From assembly GCF_001429065.1 (NCBI RefSeq), contig NZ_LMIB01000001.1, positions 1,187,933 through 1,251,932 of the forward strand: DNA of 64,000 bases, written 5' to 3'. The position numbers were made by a program, and so were the translations under genes. The notes beneath the pieces were generated by a model. The model ran no database searches. It saw only the letters and a list, made by a program, of their open reading frames with translations, and had not been told where the DNA came from. Every line of letters begins with the position of its first letter. Position 1 is the stretch's first letter. The stretch comes from Sphingomonas sp. Root710. GTDB lineage: Bacteria; Pseudomonadota; Alphaproteobacteria; Sphingomonadales; Sphingomonadaceae. Positions 32,957-41,513 of the stretch are shown piece by piece.

Positions 32957-34302
32957 CGATCATCGGAACGGGGTATGTCGGAATTGTCTCGGCGGCCTGC
33001 TTCTCCGAGTTCGGCCATGTCGTGACCTGCGTCGACATCGACGAGAATCGCATCGCCGAATATAACGCCGGACGCGTCCCGATCTTCGAACCGGGGCTTC
33101 AGGATCTCATCCGCCGCAATGTGAAGGGCGAACGCCTGTCCTTCACCACCAACCTCGCCGAAGGGGTGAAGGGCGCCGAAGCGGTGTTCATCGCGGTGGG
33201 CACGCCATCGCGCCGCGGCGACGGCCATGCCGACCTCAGCTATGTCTTCGCCGCCGCGCGCGATCTCGCCACCGTCTGCGACGAGGGCTGCGTGATCGTC
33301 AACAAGTCGACCGTCCCGGTCGGCACCGCCAGCGAAGTCGAGGCGATCATCGCCGAGGTCGCGCCGGGCAAGCAACTGCACGTAGCTTCCAACCCCGAAT
33401 TCCTGCGCGAAGGGTCTGCCATCGAGGATTTCCAGCGGCCAGACCGCGTCGTCGTCGGCGTATCGAACGACTATGCCAAGCGCGTCCTGGCGGAGATCTA
33501 TCGCCCGCTTTTCCTGCGCGAGACGCCGATCCTGTTTACGGACTGCCGTACCGCGGAGGTGATCAAATATGCCTCCAACGCCTTCCTTTCGGTGAAGATC
33601 GCCTTCATCAACGAGATCGCCGACCTGTGTGAATCGGTCGGCGCTGACGTCAAGGGCGTCGCCAAGGGCATCGGCATGGACCGGCGCATCGGCAACAAGT
33701 TCCTTAACCCCGGCCCGGGCTATGGCGGGTCCTGCTTCCCGAAGGACACGCTGGCGCTGCTGCGGACGGCCGAGCAGGCGAACGCCAAGCTGCGAATCGT
33801 CGATGCGACGGTCGCGGCCAATGACGAGCGCAAGAAGGAGATGGCGCGCCGGGTGATCGCCGCCTGTGGCGGCAGCGTCGCGGGCAAGACGATCGCGGTG
33901 CTGGGCCTGACCTTCAAACCCAACACCGACGACATGCGCGACGCGCCGAGCCTCGTCGTGATCCCCGAACTCCAGGCAGCGGGCGCAACGGTGCGCGCCT
34001 ATGATCCCGAGGGCCGCACCGCAGCCGAATCGCTGTTGCCCGGCGTGGATTTCGTCGACAACGCCTATCGCGCTGTGTACGGCGCGGCGGCCGTCGTGCT
34101 GCTGACCGAATGGAACGAGTTCCGCGCGCTCAACTTGGGCCGGGTCCGCGATCTCCTCGCCGATCCGTTGTTCGTTGACCTGCGCAATGTCTACGAGCCC
34201 GCCGACATGGCAAAGGCAGGCTTCCATTATCTGTCGATCGGCCGCACTCCGGTCGCGCCAGCGGAGGAAGCGGCGCGTCGCACCGCCCCCGCGGTCGCCT
34301 GA
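32947..34302 (+). CDS. ugd: UDP-glucose 6-dehydrogenase
   Basis: The 451-residue enzyme starts with an N-terminal NAD-binding loop GTGYVGIVSAACF, then VGTPSRRGDGHADLSYV, NKSTVPVGTA, NPEFLREGSAIEDF, and the catalytic loop GGSCFPKDT with Cys263. LTFKPNTDDMRDAPS marks the C-terminal domain. It oxidises UDP-glucose to UDP-glucuronate using two NAD, supplying the acidic sugar of the polysaccharide. The ATG at 32947 has a GAGGAAG ribosome site; a long upstream extension of the frame lies inside the transferase gene and is rejected. It is coupled by overlap to that transferase gene. Confidence 0.97.
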   Translation: MRLTIIGTGYVGIVSAACFSEFGHVVTCVDIDENRIAEYNAGRVPIFEPGLQDLIRRNVKGERLSFTTNLAEGVKGAEAVFIAVGTPSRRGDGHADLSYVFAAARDLATVCDEGCVIVNKSTVPVGTASEVEAIIAEVAPGKQLHVASNPEFLREGSAIEDFQRPDRVVVGVSNDYAKRVLAEIYRPLFLRETPILFTDCRTAEVIKYASNAFLSVKIAFINEIADLCESVGADVKGVAKGIGMDRRIGNKFLNPGPGYGGSCFPKDTLALLRTAEQANAKLRIVDATVAANDERKKEMARRVIAACGGSVAGKTIAVLGLTFKPNTDDMRDAPSLVVIPELQAAGATVRAYDPEGRTAAESLLPGVDFVDNAYRAVYGAAAVVLLTEWNEFRALNLGRVRDLLADPLFVDLRNVYEPADMAKAGFHYLSIGRTPVAPAEEAARRTAPAVA

Positions 34303-34323
34303 CGGCGATCGCGATGGCCGCGC

Positions 34324-35229
34324 TCAGCGTGGGCTGCCCGTAAAGCGCCAGGCGCGGATGTGATCGATCTCCATCCGCGCCGGCATCACTGTCGATGCAT
34401 CGGGGTCGCCGGGCCATTTTCCGCCGATCGCGAGATTGGCGATCATATACATCGGCTTGTCAGCGTCTGCTGACGTCGGGATCGAAGCCGTTTTCACGCC
34501 ATCGATATAATAATCGAGCGTCTCCGGGGTCCACAGCACCGCATAGAGATGAAACTGGTCGCTGGAGCCGTTCATCGCGACCTTGCGCGTGACCGGCTTG
34601 TGGACCTTCGAATGGAGGCTCTGGAACGCGGTGCCAGGCTTGTCGCCATGCGCCTCGATGATGTCGATCTCGGGCGGCCAGCCGCCGCCGGCGGGCAGCA
34701 GCCAAAAGGCGGGCCATACGCCTTTCCCGCCGGTCCAGCGGGCGCGCATCTCGAAATAGCCGTAGGTCTGCTGGAAACTGCATTTCGTGGTGATCAGGCC
34801 CGAGCTGTAGCGGACGTCGCGCAACGCGCTGTTGCGGATCCTCTCAGGCTGCTTTGCCAGCGCTTCGCGCAACCGCCCCTGGACGCGGGACTCCAGCGGC
34901 CGTGCCGTGATGGTAAGCACCCCGTTCTTAAGCGAGAAGGGCTGAACTCCCGCGTCGAGGAACTCGGGGTCGAAATAGATTTGCCGCTCACGATTTCCAT
35001 AGAGGCTGCGGTTTGCGATCGTGCCGGGCCGTCCACAGCCCTTGAAGGCATGACGCCAGACATCGGGACGCAGGCGGCTGCCGTCAAACTCCTCGACGAA
35101 GCTGGGGGACATGGCCAGCCCGGCTGGCGGGCCTGACCTTATTGCGGAGCTGACCGGAATCCCGTTGATTGCGCCGGCTGCAACCGCGAACACAGTAAGT
35201 GCAGTTATATTCGATGGAAATCGGCTCAC
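34324..35229 (-). CDS. Secreted GH16 endoglycanase (ExoK-like)
   Basis: The 301-residue product begins at a GTG with AAGGAG seven bases upstream; the ATG start 21 codons earlier lacks such a site and would hide the signal peptide. Residues 1-30 form a Sec signal (hydrophobic ALTVFAVAAGA). The GH16 domain has catalytic EIDIIE (Glu187, Asp189, Glu192) and a conserved WPAFWLLP strand before it. It is the short, signal-peptide counterpart of the RTX-type GH16 protein at 8.9-11 kb, as ExoK is to ExsH in Sinorhizobium. It would cleave the nascent polysaccharide in the periplasm or outside. Convergent with ugd. Confidence 0.88.
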   Translation of the reverse strand: MSRFPSNITALTVFAVAAGAINGIPVSSAIRSGPPAGLAMSPSFVEEFDGSRLRPDVWRHAFKGCGRPGTIANRSLYGNRERQIYFDPEFLDAGVQPFSLKNGVLTITARPLESRVQGRLREALAKQPERIRNSALRDVRYSSGLITTKCSFQQTYGYFEMRARWTGGKGVWPAFWLLPAGGGWPPEIDIIEAHGDKPGTAFQSLHSKVHKPVTRKVAMNGSSDQFHLYAVLWTPETLDYYIDGVKTASIPTSADADKPMYMIANLAIGGKWPGDPDASTVMPARMEIDHIRAWRFTGSPR

Positions 35230-35579
35230 GATCCGCTCCTTTATTGCAACGCAGCACGAAGGCCTGAGAACAATTCCGCAGCGCCGAAACATTTCGCCGC
35301 GATGAATGGAAACGCGTCAAAAAGACACAACGGCCAATATTTAGATGAGCGGAACGAAATTGCCGACAAACCGTTATTATCACGCCAAAAAAATCTTGGT
35401 CCGGCGTTAAAAAGCTGGAACAAAACCACCCCTCGGTGAAATGTGCCGTACATGCGGTGAATATGGCGGAAATCCCCATTTCCGGGCCGACCGCGATTGA
35501 CCCTCTTCATGGTGCATTGCAAAGTAATCGCAGGGGGAAGATCGAAACTCGCGTCGATGCGGGTTTAGGGAGATTCTCA
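35230..35579. promoter_or_regulatory. Divergent promoter region of the polysaccharide core genes
   Basis: The 350-base gap holds no supported gene; a longer in-frame start of the transferase at 35436 has no ribosome site. It contains a perfect palindrome with seven-base arms, CGGAAAT (35467-35473), CCCC, then ATTTCCG (35478-35484). About 13 bases later come a TTGACC -35-like box (35497-35502) and a weak CAAAGT -10 after 17 bases, giving a possible promoter for the transferase. A regulator binding the palindrome is plausible but not identified. Confidence 0.4.
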
Positions 35580-37097
35580 ATGCTTCGTTCGACGATGCAC
35601 CTCCGGCTGCAGCCCAGTAATGACGTTGCCAGCACGCCGCTGCGTCCCGACGAGATCATCGGTGATGCGTCGGCAGGTGCTGCTGGCCCGGCTCCGCTTC
35701 GCAAGAAGGGGCTTTCCTTTCACATCGCCCGCGACACGCGGCGCGCGTGCGAGTTTGCCGCGCTCGCCGCATCACTGATGTTCAGCGCCTCGCTATTTCC
35801 GAATTGGATCATCTATCAGCCGAACAGCGTCTTCTGGGGAACGATGCTGTGGCTGGCCACCTATGCCGGGCTGTGTGCCGTCGGCCGCGATTCGCCGCTC
35901 GACTGCATGACCGACCGGTTGGCGCAAAAGATCGGCTATTGGCTCAAGGCGGCTGGTGCGATGATTGTCGTCGCCTTCCTGACCAAGGATCATCTCGAGC
36001 TGTCACGCATGTGGCTCGGCACCGGCATCGTGACCGGCTGCGGCGTCATCTTCATCGTTATGGCGCTGTCCGAGCAATTGTCCGCCTCGCTTCACCGCAG
36101 CGGCACGCTCGGGGACCGGCTCGCCATCTACGGCACCAACGGGCGGATCGAGCATCTGCTCAACATTCTTCAGAAGAATGACCGCCGGTTCCAGATCGAC
36201 AGCATCTATGGCGAAAATGACGATGTCGAAGTCGCGGCACCCGATCGGATCGATGTGCGTTGTGGCCTCGACGATCTGATCGCCCGGGCCCGCGCCGGAC
36301 ATATCGACGCGATCCTACTGAACCTGCCCTGGAGCGACCAGGGGGTGATCGAACAGGTCGTCCGCAGGTTGGAAGAGGTGAATGTCGACGTCATGATCGT
36401 GCCATCGGAATTACAGCTGGCCCGCCGGACGATGCGAATCGAACGATGCGGCCCTTTTGCTACTATCGCCCTCTATCAGCGCCCGATGCAGGGTATCGGT
36501 GCGCTGGTTAAGATCGCGATCGACCGCACCGTCGCCGCCCTCGCCCTGCTTTTTTTCGGACCGCTGATGCTGTTCTGCGCGCTCGCCATCTGGATCGAGT
36601 CGCCCGGCCCCGTGCTGTTCCGGCAAAAGCGCCGCGGCATGAACAACGAACCCTTCACGATGTTCAAGTTTCGCAGCATGCATCTCGAAGCGACCGACCA
36701 GAATGCCGACCGCCTGGTGACGCGCGGCGATTCGCGGGTGACTAAAGTTGGCGCGTTCCTCCGCCGCTCGAGCATCGACGAGCTGCCACAGCTGATCAAT
36801 ATTCTGCGTGGCGACATGTCGCTCGTCGGGCCCCGCCCCCACGCCTATGGCGCGAAGGCGGCGGACCGTCTCTATGAGGAAGTGGTCGCGCGCTATCCGG
36901 CACGGCATCGGGTGCTCCCCGGCCTCACCGGTCTTGCCCAGGTCCGCGGCTATCGCGGCAATACCCTCCGCGAGGAGGACATCATAAGGCGGATCGACAG
37001 CGACCTCGAATATATCGAACGCTGGTCGATCTCTCTCGACCTGATCATCATAGCAAGGACGGCGATCACCCTGTTTTTCCACAAACAGGCCTATTGA
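35580..37097 (+). CDS. Polyprenyl-phosphate glycosylphosphotransferase starting the repeat unit
   Basis: The 505-residue protein is a PssY/WbaP-type initiating enzyme like SpsB of sphingan loci and GumD. Four N-terminal membrane segments (about 45-145) precede a cytosolic CoA-like binding domain, a further helix (about 355-380) and the bacterial sugar transferase core: PVLFRQKRRGMNNEPFTMFKFRSM, RRSSIDELPQLINILRGDMSLVGPRP and LPGLTGLAQV. It transfers a sugar-1-phosphate, most likely glucose, from UDP-sugar to undecaprenyl phosphate in the inner membrane. The ATG at 35580 has an AGGGAG site, so the start 48 codons upstream is rejected. It leads a plus-strand unit with the export protein and polymerase genes. 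Confidence 0.92.
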   Translation: MLRSTMHLRLQPSNDVASTPLRPDEIIGDASAGAAGPAPLRKKGLSFHIARDTRRACEFAALAASLMFSASLFPNWIIYQPNSVFWGTMLWLATYAGLCAVGRDSPLDCMTDRLAQKIGYWLKAAGAMIVVAFLTKDHLELSRMWLGTGIVTGCGVIFIVMALSEQLSASLHRSGTLGDRLAIYGTNGRIEHLLNILQKNDRRFQIDSIYGENDDVEVAAPDRIDVRCGLDDLIARARAGHIDAILLNLPWSDQGVIEQVVRRLEEVNVDVMIVPSELQLARRTMRIERCGPFATIALYQRPMQGIGALVKIAIDRTVAALALLFFGPLMLFCALAIWIESPGPVLFRQKRRGMNNEPFTMFKFRSMHLEATDQNADRLVTRGDSRVTKVGAFLRRSSIDELPQLINILRGDMSLVGPRPHAYGAKAADRLYEEVVARYPARHRVLPGLTGLAQVRGYRGNTLREEDIIRRIDSDLEYIERWSISLDLIIIARTAITLFFHKQAY

Positions 37098-37140
37098 TCG
37101 GAGGGGACCGCCCAAGCCCGAAACGGGAAAGGGTATAAGA

Positions 37141-37734
37141 ATGACATTGCCTCTGTTGGCGGCGCCGATGCGCCTTTTCAAAATCGCTCTTCTCCTGCTG
37201 ATGAGCATCGGCCTGGCCGTGCCGGCGGCGGCAGTCGACAATCAAGCGGCAGCCCCGGTTTCCGCCGAAGCACCGGCCTATATTCTGGGGACCGGCGACA
37301 AGGTCCGGATCAGTGTCTTCGGCGAACCCAAGATGGACGGAGAGTATGTCGTCAGCAGCACCGGGGTGATTTCCTTCCCCCTGATCGGCAATATTCCGGC
37401 GCGCGGACACACGGTGGAGGCCGTGCAGGAAGATATCCGCGCCAAGCTGGCCTCTGGCTATCTGAAGGATCCGCGGGTCGCCGCCGAGGTGCTGAACTAT
37501 CGCCCCTTCTACATATTGGGCGAGATCAACAAGCCCGGCGAATATCCCTTCGTCAACGGCATCACCGTCCAGCAGGCGGTGGCGATGGCGGGCGGCTTCA
37601 GCTACCGCGCAAATACCCGTCGCGTCTTCATAAAGCGTGCGCTCGACACCTCGGAACGCCCCGTCGATATCAAGGGCATCGCAGTGACGCTGGCCCCGGG
37701 GGATACGATCCGCGTCGGAGAACGCTTCTTCTAG
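37141..37734 (+). CDS. Short Wza-type polysaccharide export protein
   Basis: The 197-residue protein has a Sec signal (about 1-32, ending PAAAVD) and no lipobox cysteine. The Poly_export domain follows: YILGTGDKVRISVFGEP, then GVISFPLIGNIPARGHTVEAVQEDI and VAAEVLNYRPFYILGEINKPGEYPF leading to one SLBB-like segment (VQQAVAMAGGFSYRA). It is about half the length of E. coli Wza and lacks the C-terminal helix that forms the outer-membrane pore, so it needs a separate pore. The beta-barrel gene at 40.2-41.5 kb is the obvious candidate. It lies 43 bases after the initiating transferase and 10 before the polymerase gene. Confidence 0.9.
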   Translation: MTLPLLAAPMRLFKIALLLLMSIGLAVPAAAVDNQAAAPVSAEAPAYILGTGDKVRISVFGEPKMDGEYVVSSTGVISFPLIGNIPARGHTVEAVQEDIRAKLASGYLKDPRVAAEVLNYRPFYILGEINKPGEYPFVNGITVQQAVAMAGGFSYRANTRRVFIKRALDTSERPVDIKGIAVTLAPGDTIRVGERFF

Positions 37735-37744
37735 GAGCCGTCCC

Positions 37745-39073
37745 ATGGCCACCCTTGCGTTGCCGGCGCGGCTGACAGCGCCGACGGATATGCGCGGCAT
37801 TCGGGCCGCCAAAGGCTATGATATCTTCTTCGGCTATGCCGCGATCAGCCTGATGCTGTTCGTGCCGCAGCTGAAGTCGCTCACGCCGCTGCTGCTGCTC
37901 GGACTGCTTGCCATTCACGTCGTCTGGCGGCGCGAGGATCTGCCCCGGATGCTCGCCTCGTCGGCACCCTATCTGCTGCTGCCCGCCTTCGCGCTGGCAT
38001 CCTGGCTGTGGTCCGTCGATTCCTATGCGACCCGCTATTATGGGCTGCAATTCCTGATCACCGCGTTGATCGGTTGCATCATCGGAGCGGGGCTGGACCG
38101 GAAAGCCGCTACACGCGGCGTGTTCCTAGCGTTTGCGATATATGGGATCGCGGCGATTATCTTCGGGCGCAGCGTCACATGGGGTGGCGGAGCGATGGGC
38201 AATTCGGCCTTCGCCGGGCTTGCCCAGGCCAAGAACACGGCGGGCGACTGCGCCGCCGTCGGGTTGATCCTGTCGATAACGATATTAATCGACTCGATCG
38301 AGGAGCGGAAGCGCCTGTTTATCATGCTGGCGCTGGGCGGCGTCGCGGTACAACTCCAGGCGCTGATCGCCGCGCGATCGGCAGGCGCGATCATGGCGGT
38401 CGGGATCGCCCTGCCCCTGCTCATGCTGTGGAATTTCTCCCGGCTATTCTCGCGGCCTGCGCGCGTCGTCACTGCGATCGTGGCGATCATCTCGATCGCG
38501 ACGGCGGTGCTTACCCAGAAGATCTGGCTGCAACCGTTGATCAACCAGCTGTCGACGGCGATGGGCAAGGACAGCACCCTGACCGGGCGCGTCTATCTTT
38601 GGGATCGGGCCGCAGCGTTGATCCACGAGCGGCCGCTGCTGGGCCTCGGCTACAACGCCTTCTGGCGGCGTGGCAATCTCGACGCCGAAGGGCTCTGGCG
38701 TCATGCGGGTATCACCTCGCGTTCGGGCTTCAACTTCCACAGCACACCGACCGAACTGATGGTCCATTTCGGCATGATCGGCATGATCCTGTTCGCCGCG
38801 ACCTTCGCGATTCTCGCGGTGCTGCTGCTGCTCCGGACGATGATCCGCCCCAATGCGATCATGGTCGGCTGGTGCGCGCTGCTGACTTACGAGATCGTCC
38901 GGATGCCGTTCGAATCGATCGGCACCGGTCCGTTCCACTACACCACCTCGCTCATTGCCGCCGCGCTGGTCATCGGCATGGGCTGGCTCGACGGCAACAC
39001 CGCTGAAGCCGTACGGCCAAGCATCTTCCGCGGCGAGCGGCGGCGGGTGATCGTCGCCCAGAGGGTTCATTGA
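37745..39073 (+). CDS. Wzy-like O-antigen polymerase/ligase family protein
   Basis: The 442-residue protein has about ten hydrophobic segments and the large periplasmic loop of the Wzy_C family near the middle, with the hallmark R-x-x-x-W (GRVYLWDRA) followed by HERPLLGLGYNAFW and the loop HSTPTELMVHFGMIG. It polymerises lipid-linked repeat units at the periplasmic face of the inner membrane. The start is an ATG with a GGAG-like site near the end of the export protein gene, ten bases downstream of its stop, so the three genes from 35.6 kb form an operon. In a capsule locus such as this, polymerase is more likely than ligase. Confidence 0.85.
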   Translation: MATLALPARLTAPTDMRGIRAAKGYDIFFGYAAISLMLFVPQLKSLTPLLLLGLLAIHVVWRREDLPRMLASSAPYLLLPAFALASWLWSVDSYATRYYGLQFLITALIGCIIGAGLDRKAATRGVFLAFAIYGIAAIIFGRSVTWGGGAMGNSAFAGLAQAKNTAGDCAAVGLILSITILIDSIEERKRLFIMLALGGVAVQLQALIAARSAGAIMAVGIALPLLMLWNFSRLFSRPARVVTAIVAIISIATAVLTQKIWLQPLINQLSTAMGKDSTLTGRVYLWDRAAALIHERPLLGLGYNAFWRRGNLDAEGLWRHAGITSRSGFNFHSTPTELMVHFGMIGMILFAATFAILAVLLLLRTMIRPNAIMVGWCALLTYEIVRMPFESIGTGPFHYTTSLIAAALVIGMGWLDGNTAEAVRPSIFRGERRRVIVAQRVH

Positions 39074-39107
39074 CAGCGCGCGGACGCGCGACTTGCCGGT
39101 GACCCGG

Positions 39108-40208
39108 ATGGGACCTGACATATCGGATTCGATCCGGGTCGCGCGGGTGATCGGCATATTGGGCCTGGTCATGATCCACGTCCCGCCCTGGCGCATCGAC
39201 CTCGGCGATCCCCCCCGGTCAATCGAGGCGTTCGACCTGTTCTTCCTCTATTGTCAGGAACTGTTTGGCCGGGCCAGCGTGCCGCTGCTCAGCGTCATCT
39301 CGGGCTATCTGATGGTTCAGCAGCACGGCGCGATGAACGCCGCCACGCGACTTCGCAAAAAGGCCCGTTCGCTGCTCATACCGTTGGTCGGGTGGAACCT
39401 GATCGCCGTCCTCCTCACCACGGCGCTGACCCGGCATGCTCCTTACACAACCGTGGGTGAATGGACGAACGGGCTGCTTGCGATCAGCAAAGAGCCGGCA
39501 ATCCGCCCGCTATATTTTCTGCGCGACATTTTCCTGTGTGCGCTGCTCTTCCCGTTGATCCGCCTCGCGATTGATCGCGCGCCGGTAGCGACGCTGACGC
39601 TGGTGGCGATCGTGTCGCTAGCGGGGTGGACCTATCCGCTGTTTATCGGATCGGGTCCGCTGCTGTTCTTCACGGCGGGCGTCGCGATCGCGCTGGGCAA
39701 ATTGTCGGCCGAACCCGATCCCCGGCAGAAGCGCCTGCTCATGATCGCCGCCTTGCTCGTGCCGGGCTTCACGGCGGCCGTGATGGTCGAGATGCTGGTC
39801 GGGCCCGCGAGCGCTGGTTGGTTGCAACTCGCCTTCACGATCGGCCTTATCGTCGAGCGTATCTGCGTCGCCTGGTTCGTCTGGATCGTCGCGCGCTGGA
39901 CCTTGCGGCAGCGGTGGAACCCGCTGATCCAGGCGATCGAACCCTATATCTTCATCATCTTCTGTTCGCATGTGCTGTGGCTGGCGCTGGCCTGGCACCT
40001 GCTGGAAGCGGCAGGGATCAGCTACGATCACCCGCTCTACCCATTGTTCTTCGCAACCGCGCCGCTTCAGGCGCTGCTCGCCGGCCTTGGCGCGGCGATG
40101 ATCCTTCGGCGGATATCTCCTGCGCTGCTCGGGCTGTTATGTGGAGGACGGGTTCCACCCCGGACCGACTGGAGCGCGGCCCGGCGCCCCGTGCGGAACC
40201 CGTCCTGA
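39108..40208 (+). CDS. Acyltransferase 3 family membrane protein
   Basis: The 366-residue protein has about ten membrane segments. Its early motif RVARVIGILGLVMIHVPPW carries the His that acts in the acyltransferase 3 family, and SRVPLL-like and ISGYL segments follow. These enzymes add acetyl or other acyl groups to sugars across the inner membrane. The ATG at 39108 is used; a TTG start five codons earlier is equally possible because neither has a clear ribosome site. It follows the polymerase gene by 34 bases and is probably co-transcribed. A second acyltransferase lies at 51.7-52.7 kb, so the polymer may carry two kinds of substituent. Confidence 0.83.
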   Translation: MGPDISDSIRVARVIGILGLVMIHVPPWRIDLGDPPRSIEAFDLFFLYCQELFGRASVPLLSVISGYLMVQQHGAMNAATRLRKKARSLLIPLVGWNLIAVLLTTALTRHAPYTTVGEWTNGLLAISKEPAIRPLYFLRDIFLCALLFPLIRLAIDRAPVATLTLVAIVSLAGWTYPLFIGSGPLLFFTAGVAIALGKLSAEPDPRQKRLLMIAALLVPGFTAAVMVEMLVGPASAGWLQLAFTIGLIVERICVAWFVWIVARWTLRQRWNPLIQAIEPYIFIIFCSHVLWLALAWHLLEAAGISYDHPLYPLFFATAPLQALLAGLGAAMILRRISPALLGLLCGGRVPPRTDWSAARRPVRNPS

Positions 40209-40210
40209 GT

Positions 40211-41470
40211 TCAGCGCTTCAGAGTGAGCGCAACGAACACCCGGTTGGAACTGTAGCGGATCACATTGGCAGATGAACTGCGCTTTTCATAAGAATAGCC
40301 GCCGCGAAGCTCCATATAGCGGTTCATCAGATAGCGGACGCCAAGATTGGCCTCATATTCCCGGCTGTTCGGGCTGAGTCCCGCCGGGTTGATGCGCGCG
40401 TAACGAACGCCGCCGGAAAGGATCACGTAGCGCAGCAGTTCGTGGTCGACGTTGGCGGTGAACTCGCTGCGCAGATTGCCGGCGGTGGTCTGTGAACTCG
40501 TCTCGTCGACGCTCCGCTCGGCGGTCAGCCGGAAGGTGGTGAGCGGGGTAACGTTCCACAAAATGTCCGCGCCATAGGACAGCCCGCTCGTGTCGCGAAG
40601 CTTAATGTCCTTATATTTCTGGCGCATATAGCCGGCGCGGATGTTGCCGTAGATCAGCCGGGTAAGTTCGAGGCCAAGGCCGGCCTCCGCCCGGAATCCC
40701 GTGCTGCTGCGGTCGGTCTGGGTGAAGGGGTCGAAGCCCGGGTCGCCGGGGCGGAGATCGTAGGTGCGCCGCTCCCCTTGTACCCGCACGAACGCCGTCG
40801 TGCCCGAGCGCAGCCGATAGGAGACCTGCCCGGTCGCGATCCGCATCTTGAAGTTGCGAAAATCGAGATCGATCGGGTTGCCCAAAGGATCGACGGCATC
40901 GTCATATTTCAGCCGCCGATATTCGCCGCGCCCGAGCAGAACGAAGTCGCCGACTTCCTGCTCTAGGCCCAACGACGCTGCGGCGCGGTCATATTTGACC
41001 GGCGTGCGCGAGCCGGTGAAGCTGGACAGGCTGGCACGATTTTCCGCCCGATGTTCATAGCTGCCGCCAAGGCGGATGCGCGTGCGCCGGGTGACGTCGA
41101 GCACACCGCGGCCCGTAGCGCCATATTGGCTGCTATCCTCGCTCCCCAGCTTGTTGTGGAAGCTGCGCCCATAATAGAAGCGCGTGTCGAAGGCATGGCG
41201 CGAGAAGTCGCTGCGCACCCGGACCTCCGGCTCGACATAGAAGATGGTGTCGCCGCGCTTGCCGGCCGGGCTCGCAAGGACGTTGTCGTCATATTCGACC
41301 CGCCCGGTTACGCTCGGATAAACGAAGACCGATCCGGCGCGGATGCCCAGCGCGTCGAACGCCGGCCGCGGGCGATCGGCTACCCCGACATTCGGGGGAA
41401 CGTCTTGAGCCTGGGCGACCGAGCCCAGGGCCGTGCCCGAGAGCACGGCCAATATCGCAACCTTTCGCAT
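40211..41470 (-). CDS. Outer-membrane beta-barrel protein of the polysaccharide exporter
   Basis: The 419-residue product has a Sec signal (MRKVAILAVLSGTALGSVAQAQD) and then alternating aromatic/hydrophobic strands with Asp/Arg/Tyr-rich turns across its whole length, ending in VFVALTLKR, a beta-barrel C-terminal strand close to the usual terminal Phe. It fits the BBP2_2/VpsM-like family found in exopolysaccharide loci. Such barrels are proposed to form the outer-membrane pore for short Wza-type proteins. The ATG at 41470 has AGGAGG upstream; an earlier in-frame start lacks it. It follows the chain-length kinase gene on the same strand (43 bases) and is convergent with the acyltransferase gene. 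Confidence 0.86.
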   Translation of the reverse strand: MRKVAILAVLSGTALGSVAQAQDVPPNVGVADRPRPAFDALGIRAGSVFVYPSVTGRVEYDDNVLASPAGKRGDTIFYVEPEVRVRSDFSRHAFDTRFYYGRSFHNKLGSEDSSQYGATGRGVLDVTRRTRIRLGGSYEHRAENRASLSSFTGSRTPVKYDRAAASLGLEQEVGDFVLLGRGEYRRLKYDDAVDPLGNPIDLDFRNFKMRIATGQVSYRLRSGTTAFVRVQGERRTYDLRPGDPGFDPFTQTDRSSTGFRAEAGLGLELTRLIYGNIRAGYMRQKYKDIKLRDTSGLSYGADILWNVTPLTTFRLTAERSVDETSSQTTAGNLRSEFTANVDHELLRYVILSGGVRYARINPAGLSPNSREYEANLGVRYLMNRYMELRGGYSYEKRSSSANVIRYSSNRVFVALTLKR

Positions 41471-41513
41471 GGAACCTCCTCTGGATGGGTTTTTGCCTGC
41501 CCCCAAAGGCTGT

